A DNA stretch of 64,000 nt. It comes from Pseudomonas nitroreducens. Its GTDB lineage: Bacteria > Pseudomonadota > Gammaproteobacteria > Pseudomonadales > Pseudomonadaceae. The number at the start of each line of letters is the position of its first letter. Within the stretch, counting starts at the first letter, position 1. A program made the position numbers and the translations under genes. The notes under the pieces are model-generated. The model was given only the letters and a program-made list of their open reading frames with translations. It was not told the origin of the DNA and did not search any database. Positions 16,998-24,600 of this stretch are shown piece by piece. The stretch lies in contig NZ_JACHLI010000025.1 in assembly GCF_014204515.1 (NCBI RefSeq), positions 1-64,000 of the forward strand, read 5' to 3'.

Positions 16998-18143
16998 ATG
17001 ATGGCCTCTGGAAATGCGCGCAAAGCGATCGCGGACAAAGTCCGCTCCTACGTTCTGGCGGTGCTCTGCGCGTTGCTGGTGGTGCCGGTTGCCCAGGCTG
17101 AACGGCTCAAGGACATCGCCAGCATCCAGGGCGTGCGCAACAACCAGCTGATCGGCTACGGCCTGGTCGTCGGCCTCAACGGCACGGGCGACCAGACCAC
17201 CCAGACGCCGTTCACCCTGCAGACCTTCAACAACATGCTGGCGCAGTTCGGCATCAAGGTCCCGGCGGGTTCGGGCAACGTGCAGCTGAAGAACGTCGCG
17301 GCGGTGTCCATCCATGCCGACCTGCCGCCGTTCGCCAAGCCCGGCCAGGTCATCGACATCACCGTGTCCTCCATCGGCAACTCCAAGAGCCTGCGCGGCG
17401 GCAGCCTGCTGATGACCCAGCTCAAGGGGATCGACGGCCAGACCTACGCCATCGCCCAGGGCAACCTGGTGGTCGGCGGCTTCGACGCCGAAGGCCGCGA
17501 TGGCTCGAAGATCACCGTCAACGTGCCGTCGGCCGGCCGCATTCCCGGCGGCGCCACCGTCGAACGCGCGGTGCCGAGCGGCTTCGACCAGGGCAACACG
17601 CTGACCCTGAACCTCAACCGCCCGGACTTCACCACCGCCAAGCACATCGTCGACCGCGTCAACGAACTGCTCGGCCCAGGTGTCGCCCAGGCCGTGGACG
17701 GCGGCTCGGTGCGCGTCAGCGCGCCGCTGGACCCGAGCCAGCGCGTGGACTACATGTCGGTGCTGGAAAACCTCGAAGTGCAGTCCGGCGACGCGGTGGC
17801 CAAGGTCATCATCAACTCGCGCACCGGCACCATCGTGATCGGCCAGAACGTGCGCGTGTCGCCGGCCGCCGTGACCCACGGCAGCCTCACCGTGACCATC
17901 ACCGAAGACCCCATCGTCAGCCAGCCCGGCCCGTTCTCCAACGGCCAGACCGCCGTGGTGCCGCGCTCCAACGTCAGCGCCAACCAGGAAGCCAAACCGA
18001 TGTTCAAGTTCGGCCCGGGCACCACGCTGGATGAAATCGTCCGCGCCGTTAACCAGGTGGGCGCTGCGCCCAGCGACCTGATGGCGATCCTCGAAGCCCT
18101 GAAACAGGCCGGCGCTCTGCAAGCCGAACTGATCGTGATCTGA
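16998..18143 (+). CDS. flgI: Flagellar P-ring protein FlgI, with REP-derived signal peptide start
   Basis: 381 residues with this start. FlgI is a periplasmic protein that forms the P ring around the rod. The signal peptide ends ...VVPVAQA before ERLKDIAS; the mature part (IQGVRNNQLIGYGLVVGLNG onward) is fully typical to the C-terminal ALQAELIVI. The n-region is odd: residues AIADKVRSY come from a complete 25-base REP element (17028-17052), so the leader is longer than usual. ATG 16998 has GAGG eight bases upstream. ATG 16992 and 17001 are in frame and possible. The hydrophobic core after the REP is intact, so export should still work (inference). Confidence 0.93.
   Translation: MMASGNARKAIADKVRSYVLAVLCALLVVPVAQAERLKDIASIQGVRNNQLIGYGLVVGLNGTGDQTTQTPFTLQTFNNMLAQFGIKVPAGSGNVQLKNVAAVSIHADLPPFAKPGQVIDITVSSIGNSKSLRGGSLLMTQLKGIDGQTYAIAQGNLVVGGFDAEGRDGSKITVNVPSAGRIPGGATVERAVPSGFDQGNTLTLNLNRPDFTTAKHIVDRVNELLGPGVAQAVDGGSVRVSAPLDPSQRVDYMSVLENLEVQSGDAVAKVIINSRTGTIVIGQNVRVSPAAVTHGSLTVTITEDPIVSQPGPFSNGQTAVVPRSNVSANQEAKPMFKFGPGTTLDEIVRAVNQVGAAPSDLMAILEALKQAGALQAELIVI
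17028..17052 (-). repeat. REP element inside the flgI coding sequence
   Basis: ATCGCGGACAAAG then TCCGCTCCTACG. Every one of the 25 bases matches the intergenic copy at 11015-11039. It is translated in frame as part of the flgI leader. All other REPs of this family seen in the window are intergenic. Confidence 0.92.
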
Positions 18144-18153
18144 GGACGCCGAC

Positions 18154-19401
18154 GTGGACGCCAAACTGCTTTCTGCTGGAACTTCGTCGACCAACTCCGG
18201 CGCCTATACCGACCTCAATCGCCTGTCGGCGATGAAGACCGGCTCGGCTCGCGACAGCGCGGGCAACATCCGCAAGGTCGCCCAGGAATTCGAGTCGCTG
18301 TTCATGAACGAGATGCTGAAATCCATGCGCTCGGCCAACGAGGTGTTCGCCAAGGACAACCCGATGAACAGCGAGGCGGCCAAGCAGTACCAGGACATGT
18401 ATGACCACCAGCTGTCGGTGTCCCTGGCCACCCAGGGCCACGGCATCGGCCTGGCCGACGTGCTGGTCAAGCAGATGGAGAAGATGCAGGGCGTGCGCCA
18501 CACCGGCAACAACCCCTTCGCCCAGACCGGCGCCCAGGCGGCCACCGACGGCACACAGAGCGCCGCGGCCGTCGCCTCGGCGTCCGACCGGCAGAAGACC
18601 CCGAGCGTGTTTGCCGCCAACGGCAAGGCCTTGCCGCAGCCCGAAGCCGGTCGTGACGACCGCCAGGCGCTGAACTCGCGCCGCCTCGCGCTGCCGGGCA
18701 AGCTGGCCCAGCGTATCGCTGCGGGCATCGTGCCGGGTGCCGACAATGGCAATGCCGTGGCCTCCACCGCCAACCAGCCGGCGCAGCTGGCGAGCAACGA
18801 CTGGCGTGCCAGCAAGGGCTACGCCCAGCAGATCGACACCAGCGTGCCGGTCGCCGACGTCGATACCTCGGCCATCTCCACCAAGCCGGGCAAGTCGATG
18901 TTCGCCTCCGCCGAGGACTTCATCAGCACCATGCTGCCGATGGCCGAACGCGCCGCCAAGCGCATCGGCGTCGACCCGCGCTACCTGGTGGCCCAGGCCG
19001 CGCTGGAAACCGGCTGGGGCAAGAAGATGATCGCCCAGCGCGACGGCAGCAGCAGCCACAACCTGTTCGGCATCAAGAGCGGTTCGAGCTGGAAGGGCGA
19101 TTCGGCCCGCGCCACCACCACCGAATTCGAGCAGGGCAAGCAGGTGAAGGAAGTGGCCTCGTTCCGTGCCTATAACTCCTTCGAACAGAGCTTCCAGGAT
19201 TACGTCAGCTTTTTGCAGAACAACGACCGCTACCAGGGCGCGCTGGATTCCGCCGCGCGCCCCGACCAGTTCATGAAGGAGTTGCAACGAGCCGGTTACG
19301 CGACCGACCCGCAGTACGCGCGCAAGGTCAACCAGATCGCCAAGCAGATGCAGGTCTACCAGACCGTCGCGATGAACGACGGCCCGACCCGCTCGCTTTG
19401 A
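18154..19401 (+). CDS. flgJ: Flagellar rod-assembly protein / muramidase FlgJ
   Basis: 415 residues with two domains. The N-terminal rod-capping domain (about 35-110, VAQEFESLFMNEMLKSMRSA) is joined by a low-complexity linker (about 125-245) to a C-terminal glucosaminidase domain. The likely catalytic acid is Glu285 in AQAALETGWGKK. It locally opens peptidoglycan so the rod can pass. The linker is longer than in enterobacteria. GTG 18154 is the start, 10 bases after flgI, with GAGG upstream. Confidence 0.94.
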   Translation: MDAKLLSAGTSSTNSGAYTDLNRLSAMKTGSARDSAGNIRKVAQEFESLFMNEMLKSMRSANEVFAKDNPMNSEAAKQYQDMYDHQLSVSLATQGHGIGLADVLVKQMEKMQGVRHTGNNPFAQTGAQAATDGTQSAAAVASASDRQKTPSVFAANGKALPQPEAGRDDRQALNSRRLALPGKLAQRIAAGIVPGADNGNAVASTANQPAQLASNDWRASKGYAQQIDTSVPVADVDTSAISTKPGKSMFASAEDFISTMLPMAERAAKRIGVDPRYLVAQAALETGWGKKMIAQRDGSSSHNLFGIKSGSSWKGDSARATTTEFEQGKQVKEVASFRAYNSFEQSFQDYVSFLQNNDRYQGALDSAARPDQFMKELQRAGYATDPQYARKVNQIAKQMQVYQTVAMNDGPTRSL

Positions 19402-19436
19402 CGCCTTTGTAGAGTGGAAAGCGCCAAGGAACGACC

Positions 19437-21437
19437 ATGAGCCTCTTGTCCATCGGATTGTCCGGACTCAACGCCTCGCAGACGGCGCTGAGCACCACCG
19501 GCAACAACATCACCAACGTCGACGTCGCCGGCTACACCCGCCAGCAGTCGGTGCAGGGCACGTCTGCCTCGCAGTTCGCGGGGCAGTACTACGTCGGCAC
19601 CGGCACCACGGTGCAGGATGTGCGGCGCATGTACAGCGAGTTCCTGGCCAACCAGGTGCGCGGCGCGACCTCGGTGAACAGCGATGCGCAGACCTACCTG
19701 GCGCAGACCAACCAGATCGACTCGCTGCTCTCGGACAGCACCACCGGCCTGTCCAAGGTGATGCAGAACTTCTTCGCCTCGCTGCAGACCGCGGCGGCGT
19801 CGCCCACCGATGCCGCCTCGCGGCAGCTGGTGCTGACCCAGGCGAACAACCTGGCGCAGCGCTTCAACTCCATCTCCACCCAGCTGGGCACCCAGAACAG
19901 CTACGTCAACACCCAGATGGACAGCCTGGCCGGGCAGGTCACCGACCTGGCCCGCACCATCGCCCAGTACAACCAGGCGATCACCGCGGCCCAGGCCGGC
20001 GGCGCCAGCGCCAACGACCTGCTGGACAAGCGCGACCAGGCGGTGGTGCAGCTGTCGGACATGATCGGCGTCAGCGTGGTCAAGCAGGGCAGCAACTACA
20101 ACCTCTACCTGGGCTCCGGCCAGCCGCTGGTGGTGGGCAGCAACGCCTCCACCCTGACCGCCGGGCCGAGCGCCAACAATCCGTCGCAGTTCAGCCTCAG
20201 CCTGAGCTCCTCCGGCAACTCCTCGATGGACGTCACCTCGGTGGTCACCGGCGGCCAGATGGGCGGCCTGCTGCGCTACCGCAGCGACGTGCTGGACAGC
20301 ACCCAGAACGAACTGGGGCGCATGGCCATCGTCCTCGCCGACACCTTCAACAGCCAGCTGGCCCAAGGTCTGGACCTCAACGGCAACTTCGGCGCACAGC
20401 TGTTCAAGGACATCAACGACGCCAGCGTGATCGGCAATCGCAGCCTGGCCAACACCCACAACACCGGCACCGGCAACCTCAACGTCACCATCAGCGACAG
20501 CAGCGCGCTGACCACCAGTGACTACGAGGTGACTTTCACCTCGGCCACCGGCTACACCATCAAGCGCTCCTCCGATGGCGTGCTGATGGGCACGGGCGAC
20601 CTGACCGACAACCCGCCCAAGGAATTCGACGGCTTCAGCATCAGCCAGCAGAGCGTCGGCACCGTGCAGGCCGGCGACCGCTTCACGGTGATTCCGACCC
20701 GCACCGCGGCCAGCGACGTCGCGGTGACCATGACCGACTCCAACCGCCTGGCCTTCGCCTCGCCGGTGGTCGCCAGCACCACCACCGGCAACATCGGCAG
20801 CGGCACCATCGCCGGGACCACCCTGACCAGCCAGCTGGATGCCAGCAACGGCACCGCCATGGCCGCGGCGATCAAGGCCGGCCTGCCGGTGAAGCTGGTG
20901 TTCGACGCCGCCAGCGGCGGCACCCAGGGCTACACCATCTACGATTCGGCGGGTAACTCGCTGGGCACCGGCAACATCGTGCCGGGGCAGAACAACGACA
21001 TCAGCATCACCGTGCCGGGCTCGCCAGCGTTCAGCTTCCAGACCACCATCGGCGGTTATCCGGGCAAGGGCGACAGCTTCGGCGTGGCCTTCAACAGCAA
21101 CGGCGACGCCGACAACACCAATGCGCAGAAGCTGATCGACCTGCAGAGCGCCAAGACCGTGGGCAGCGGCACCGGCAGTGGCAGCGGCATGAGCCTGACC
21201 GGCGCCTACAGCAGCCTGACCGAAACCGTCGGCGCCACCGCCAACCAGGCCAAGCTCGACGCCACCGCCACCGCGGCGGTGCTGACCAACGCCCAGGGCA
21301 CGCGCGACTCGCTGTCGGCGGTGAACCTCGATGAAGAGGCGGCCAACCTGGTGAAGTTCCAGCAGTACTACACGGCGTCCGCGCAGGTCATCAAGACCGC
21401 GCAGACACTCTTCGACACCTTGATGAACAACATCTGA
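19437..21437 (+). CDS. flgK: Flagellar hook-associated protein 1, FlgK
   Basis: 666 residues, longer than the enterobacterial protein (about 550), as usual in Pseudomonas. The N-terminus (LLSIGLSGLNASQTALSTTG, NNITNVDVAGYTRQQ) and the C-terminus (VNLDEEAANLVKFQQYYTAS, QVIKTAQTLFDTLMNNI) are the conserved junction helices. The central region, about 290-560, is Thr/Ser/Gly-rich and variable. First of the two hook-filament junction proteins; a FlgN client. Confidence 0.96.
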   Translation: MSLLSIGLSGLNASQTALSTTGNNITNVDVAGYTRQQSVQGTSASQFAGQYYVGTGTTVQDVRRMYSEFLANQVRGATSVNSDAQTYLAQTNQIDSLLSDSTTGLSKVMQNFFASLQTAAASPTDAASRQLVLTQANNLAQRFNSISTQLGTQNSYVNTQMDSLAGQVTDLARTIAQYNQAITAAQAGGASANDLLDKRDQAVVQLSDMIGVSVVKQGSNYNLYLGSGQPLVVGSNASTLTAGPSANNPSQFSLSLSSSGNSSMDVTSVVTGGQMGGLLRYRSDVLDSTQNELGRMAIVLADTFNSQLAQGLDLNGNFGAQLFKDINDASVIGNRSLANTHNTGTGNLNVTISDSSALTTSDYEVTFTSATGYTIKRSSDGVLMGTGDLTDNPPKEFDGFSISQQSVGTVQAGDRFTVIPTRTAASDVAVTMTDSNRLAFASPVVASTTTGNIGSGTIAGTTLTSQLDASNGTAMAAAIKAGLPVKLVFDAASGGTQGYTIYDSAGNSLGTGNIVPGQNNDISITVPGSPAFSFQTTIGGYPGKGDSFGVAFNSNGDADNTNAQKLIDLQSAKTVGSGTGSGSGMSLTGAYSSLTETVGATANQAKLDATATAAVLTNAQGTRDSLSAVNLDEEAANLVKFQQYYTASAQVIKTAQTLFDTLMNNI

Positions 21438-21447
21438 GGAGGCTGAA

Positions 21448-23043
21448 ATGGTTGTGCGAATTTCCACCCCGCAGATCTTCAATTCCAACATCGACAACTA
21501 CAACCGCGGCTATTCCAGCCTCGCCAAGCTGCAGGAGCAGATCTCCAGCGGCTCGCGCATCCAGACCCCGGCCGACGACCCGGTCGGCGCCGCGCGCCTG
21601 CTGCAGCTGGAACAGCAGCAGTCGCTGCTGACCCAGTACGCCGGCAACATGACCAGCGCGACCAACAGCCTGAACCAGGAACAGAGCCTCCTCGACTCGA
21701 TCACCACCGCGCTGCAGCGCGCCCGCGAACTGGTGCTGCGCGCCGGCGACGGCTCGCTGACCGACGACGACCGCGGCGCGGTCAGCGATGAGCTGGGCGA
21801 GATCCAGAAGCAGTTGCTGACCCTGATGAACAGCAAGGATGCCAGCGGCAATTACCTGTTCTCCGGCGGCAAGAGCACCGTGCAGCCCTTCGTGCAGAAC
21901 GCCGACGGCAGCTTCAGCTACCAGGGTGACCAGAGCTCGCTCAAGCTGCAGATCTCCGACAACCTGACGCTGTCGACCAACGACAACGGCTGGAGCATCT
22001 TCGAGATGGCCGCCAACGCCAGCCGCACCGTCAGCTCGGTGACCAGCAACCCGAGCACCGACGGCGTGCAGCGGGTGTTCCTGTCCCAGGGCACGGTGAC
22101 CAGCGACAGCAACTACAACGCCAGCTTCCGCGATGGCGCGCCGTACACCCTGAAGGTGCTCAGCGGCACGCAGTACCAGATCCTCGACAAGGACGGCAAC
22201 GACGTCACCAGTGACGCCACCACCAACGGCACCTACGACGCCACCTCCAGCGACAGCAACGCCATCAACTTCCGTGGTTCGCAGTTTCAGCTCGACGTGT
22301 CGCTGCCTTCCAGCGATGACGCGAGCAACATGGACAGCCTGGTCAACGGCTACAGCTTCAGCTTCGGCGCCGCCCAGGACAGCCTGTCGGTGAAGCGCAG
22401 CGCCACCAACACCTCGACGGCGCAGATCACCTCGGCCACGGTGAGCAACAATACCGCCTACACCACGCAGTTCCCCAGCAGCGGCGTGCAGCTCAAGTTC
22501 ACCAGCGCCACCGACTTCGAGGTCTACGCGCTGCCCACCAGCCAGGGCTCGACGCCGCTGTCCACCGGCACGCTGGGCGCCACCTTCCCGCAGACCGTCA
22601 CCGTGGCCGGGGTCGACATGACCATCAGCGCAGCGCCGGCGGCCGGCGACCAGTTCGGTGTCACCGCCAACTCGCCGGAGCGGCAGAACATCCTCAATAC
22701 CATCGGCGACCTGCGCAAGGCGCTGGATACCTCCACCGCCGGCGATCCGCAGGCGCAGCTGAACATCCGCAACCTGGTGGCCAGCGCCATCACCAACCTG
22801 GACAAGGCCAGCGACCAGGTGCTCTCGACCCAGTCGTCCATCGGTGCGCGGCTCAACACCATCGATGTGATCAACCAGGAAAACCAGAGCCTGGCCCTGA
22901 CCAATACCACCACCCAGTCGTCTATCCGCGACACCGACATGGCGGCGGCGACCTCGCAACTGGTGCTGCAGCAGACCATGCTCGAAGCGGCCCAGGCGGC
23001 TTTCGCGCGGATCAGCCAGCTGAGCCTGTTCAACAAACTCTGA
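21448..23043 (+). CDS. flgL: Flagellar hook-associated protein 3, FlgL
   Basis: 531 residues. The N-terminus (MVVRISTPQIFNSNIDNYNR, LQEQISSGSRIQTPADDPVG) and the C-terminal helix (TDMAAATSQLVLQQTMLEAA, QAAFARISQLSLFNKL) are flagellin-like and conserved. The roughly 200-residue excess over enterobacterial FlgL (about 317) lies in the central domain (about 150-400), rich in Ser, Thr, Asp and Asn. It starts 10 bases after flgK. Confidence 0.95.
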   Translation: MVVRISTPQIFNSNIDNYNRGYSSLAKLQEQISSGSRIQTPADDPVGAARLLQLEQQQSLLTQYAGNMTSATNSLNQEQSLLDSITTALQRARELVLRAGDGSLTDDDRGAVSDELGEIQKQLLTLMNSKDASGNYLFSGGKSTVQPFVQNADGSFSYQGDQSSLKLQISDNLTLSTNDNGWSIFEMAANASRTVSSVTSNPSTDGVQRVFLSQGTVTSDSNYNASFRDGAPYTLKVLSGTQYQILDKDGNDVTSDATTNGTYDATSSDSNAINFRGSQFQLDVSLPSSDDASNMDSLVNGYSFSFGAAQDSLSVKRSATNTSTAQITSATVSNNTAYTTQFPSSGVQLKFTSATDFEVYALPTSQGSTPLSTGTLGATFPQTVTVAGVDMTISAAPAAGDQFGVTANSPERQNILNTIGDLRKALDTSTAGDPQAQLNIRNLVASAITNLDKASDQVLSTQSSIGARLNTIDVINQENQSLALTNTTTQSSIRDTDMAAATSQLVLQQTMLEAAQAAFARISQLSLFNKL

Positions 23044-23050
23044 TTCATCC

Positions 23051-23072
23051 GGCCCGCCCCTGACGGCGGGCC
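23051..23072. other. GC hairpin between flgL and the methyltransferase gene
   Basis: Perfect arms GGCCCGCC and GGCGGGCC enclose CCTGAC, eight bases after the flgL stop. No T-run follows, so it may only slow or partly stop readthrough into the modification island. Confidence 0.5.
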
Positions 23073-23093
23073 CCCACTTCGGAAGAGACGTAC

Positions 23094-23744
23094 ATGGGCG
23101 ATATCAACTTCAGCGCCAAGGGCCGCCAACTGATCGAGATGTACGGGCAGATGGCTCGCGAAGGCTACGAGCGCCACGACGAACAGCATGTCGACGTGGC
23201 CTTCAGCGACTTCGAGCTGCGCCCGTTCCGCCCGCAGATCCGCGAGATCCTGCAGGGCCATGGCATCCGCAATGTGCTCGACTACGGCTGCGGCGGTTCC
23301 GACTGGAACCAGCCGGGCTTCGACGACAATGGCCAGTCCGCAGTGCAGTACTTCAACCTGCAGGCGGCTTACCGCTACGAGCCGGCCCGTGGCATCGACG
23401 AGCGCCGCAAGGTCGACTGCGTGGTGTCCTTCGATGTGCTCGAACACATCTTCGTCGCCGACGTACCCAAGGTGCTGCGCGACATCTACTCCTGCGCCGA
23501 CAAGCTGGTGATCCTCAACGTCGCCTGCTACCCGGCCCAGGCGCTGCTGCCCAACGGCGAGAACGCCCACATCACCGTGCGCCAGCCGCTGTGGTGGAAG
23601 GGCATGGTGGACTGCATTACGCCGGAGTTCCCTGGCATCACCACCTGCCTGATCTGCTCCACCGCCTGGCGCCAGGCCACCGGCTTCCCGCAATGGAGCG
23701 GTGACCTGTGGCAGGCGAGCGAGACGTTTGTCATTGCCAATTGA
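23094..23744 (+). CDS. SAM-dependent methyltransferase-like protein of the flagellin-modification island
   Basis: 216 residues. The motif VLDYGCGGSDW (61-71) fits the SAM-binding loop I of class I methyltransferases, and VVSFDVLEHIF (110-120) fits the motif that follows the second strand pair. The segment between is short, and the usual acidic end of strand 2 is not obvious, so a reduced fold is possible. It lies 50 bp behind flgL and near two TPR-fused modification enzymes, like the glycosylation-island hypothetical genes between flgL and fliC in P. aeruginosa. A role in decorating flagellin glycans is inferred from position. Confidence 0.75.
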   Translation: MGDINFSAKGRQLIEMYGQMAREGYERHDEQHVDVAFSDFELRPFRPQIREILQGHGIRNVLDYGCGGSDWNQPGFDDNGQSAVQYFNLQAAYRYEPARGIDERRKVDCVVSFDVLEHIFVADVPKVLRDIYSCADKLVILNVACYPAQALLPNGENAHITVRQPLWWKGMVDCITPEFPGITTCLICSTAWRQATGFPQWSGDLWQASETFVIAN

Positions 23745-23812
23745 GTGGGCGGGGTTTCGGCTGCTGGCTGATTGCGAATCTGCCTACGGCTTAACGGGCG
23801 CCCAGGTGCTTC

Positions 23813-23836
23813 GTAGGAGCGGACTCCGTCCGCGAT
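23813..23836 (+). repeat. REP element upstream of the RAYT gene
   Basis: GTAGGAGCGGACT then CCGTCCGCGAT, 30 bases before the transposase start. Together with the copies at 24349-24412 it flanks the transposase on both sides. Confidence 0.88.
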
Positions 23837-23865
23837 AGTCAGTCCTCCATTGGAGGACTGATCAC

Positions 23866-24345
23866 ATGAGCAAACCCATCGGGTTCGTCGAGCGTCCAGG
23901 GCACAGGGCGCTGCGAAAAAGCCGAATCTCGATCACGGGTGAGATTTACCTGCTCACCGCCACCACCTCTGACAGGGAACGCTCGTTTGCCGATTTTGCG
24001 CAGGCATGCTGCGTTTCGCGTTGCTTCGAAACGGCCTTGGCGCTGGGACGAAATCAACTGCTGGCCTGGGTGCTCATGCCCGACCATGCGCATTGGCTCT
24101 TGCAGTTGGGGGAAGGGGAACGGCTGGAGACCAGTGTCGGTCGATTGAAGGCTGTCAGCGCCCGTCACTTCAATGGTGTCTTTGGCAAGCGGGGACCACT
24201 GTGGGGCCCCGCCTTCCATGACCATGCCTTGCGCCGAGAAGATGAAATCCTGCCGATCGCTCGATACATCGTTGCCAATCCTCTGCGTGCGGGGCTGGTA
24301 GAGCGTGTGGGTGATTACCCTTTCTGGAATACGATGTGGTTGTGA
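23866..24345 (+). mobile_element. REP-associated tyrosine transposase (RAYT)
   Basis: 159-residue protein of the IS200/IS605-like Y1 transposase superfamily, RAYT branch. The metal-binding HUH motif is H74-A-H76 in MPDHAHW. The candidate catalytic tyrosine is in YIVANPLRAGLV (Tyr134). Other family marks are the start GEIYLLTATTSDRERSF and WGPAFHDHALR. These enzymes bind and cut REP palindromes as single strands and are often held as single domesticated copies. It is intact and complete, with near-consensus REPs on both sides, and sits in the flagellin-modification island between two same-pathway genes. A weak GAGGACTGATCAC site precedes the ATG. Confidence 0.93.
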
Positions 24346-24348
24346 GAG

Positions 24349-24412
24349 ATCGCGGACGGAGTCCGCTCCTACGTTTGGATCAGCTTTTGCGGGAGCGGAC
24401 TCCGTCCGCGAT
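24349..24412. repeat. Inverted REP pair downstream of the RAYT gene
   Basis: ATCGCGGACGGAG then TCCGCTCCTACG (24349-24373), followed by the opposite copy GGGAGCGGACTCC then GTCCGCGAT (24391-24412). A typical BIME lying directly on the transposase stop. Confidence 0.88.
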
Positions 24413-24495
24413 GCTTTCCTGCAGGAGCAGTCCAAGCCTGCGCTAGCACGCCCCGAGAACTCCCCCAGCAGATCAGATCCAGTGCTCCGGTTCAC

Positions 24496-24519
24496 GTAGG
24501 AGCGGACTGCGTCCGCGAT
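24496..24519 (+). repeat. REP element
   Basis: GTAGGAGCGGACT then GCGTCCGCGAT, the fourth REP around the RAYT gene. Confidence 0.85.
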
Positions 24520-24556
24520 GCTTGCGTTGCTGTGTCACCGCCAGAGATGGGCCCAC

Positions 24557-24585
24557 AAAAAAGCCCGGCATCAGCCGGGCTTTTT
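24557..24585. terminator. Bidirectional Rho-independent terminator
   Basis: AAGCCCGGC-ATCA-GCCGGGCTT flanked by A- and T-runs. Oriented to end the minus-strand modification genes, and usable for the RAYT side as well. Confidence 0.92.
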
Positions 24586-24600
24586 CACGCGCGCTGCAGA

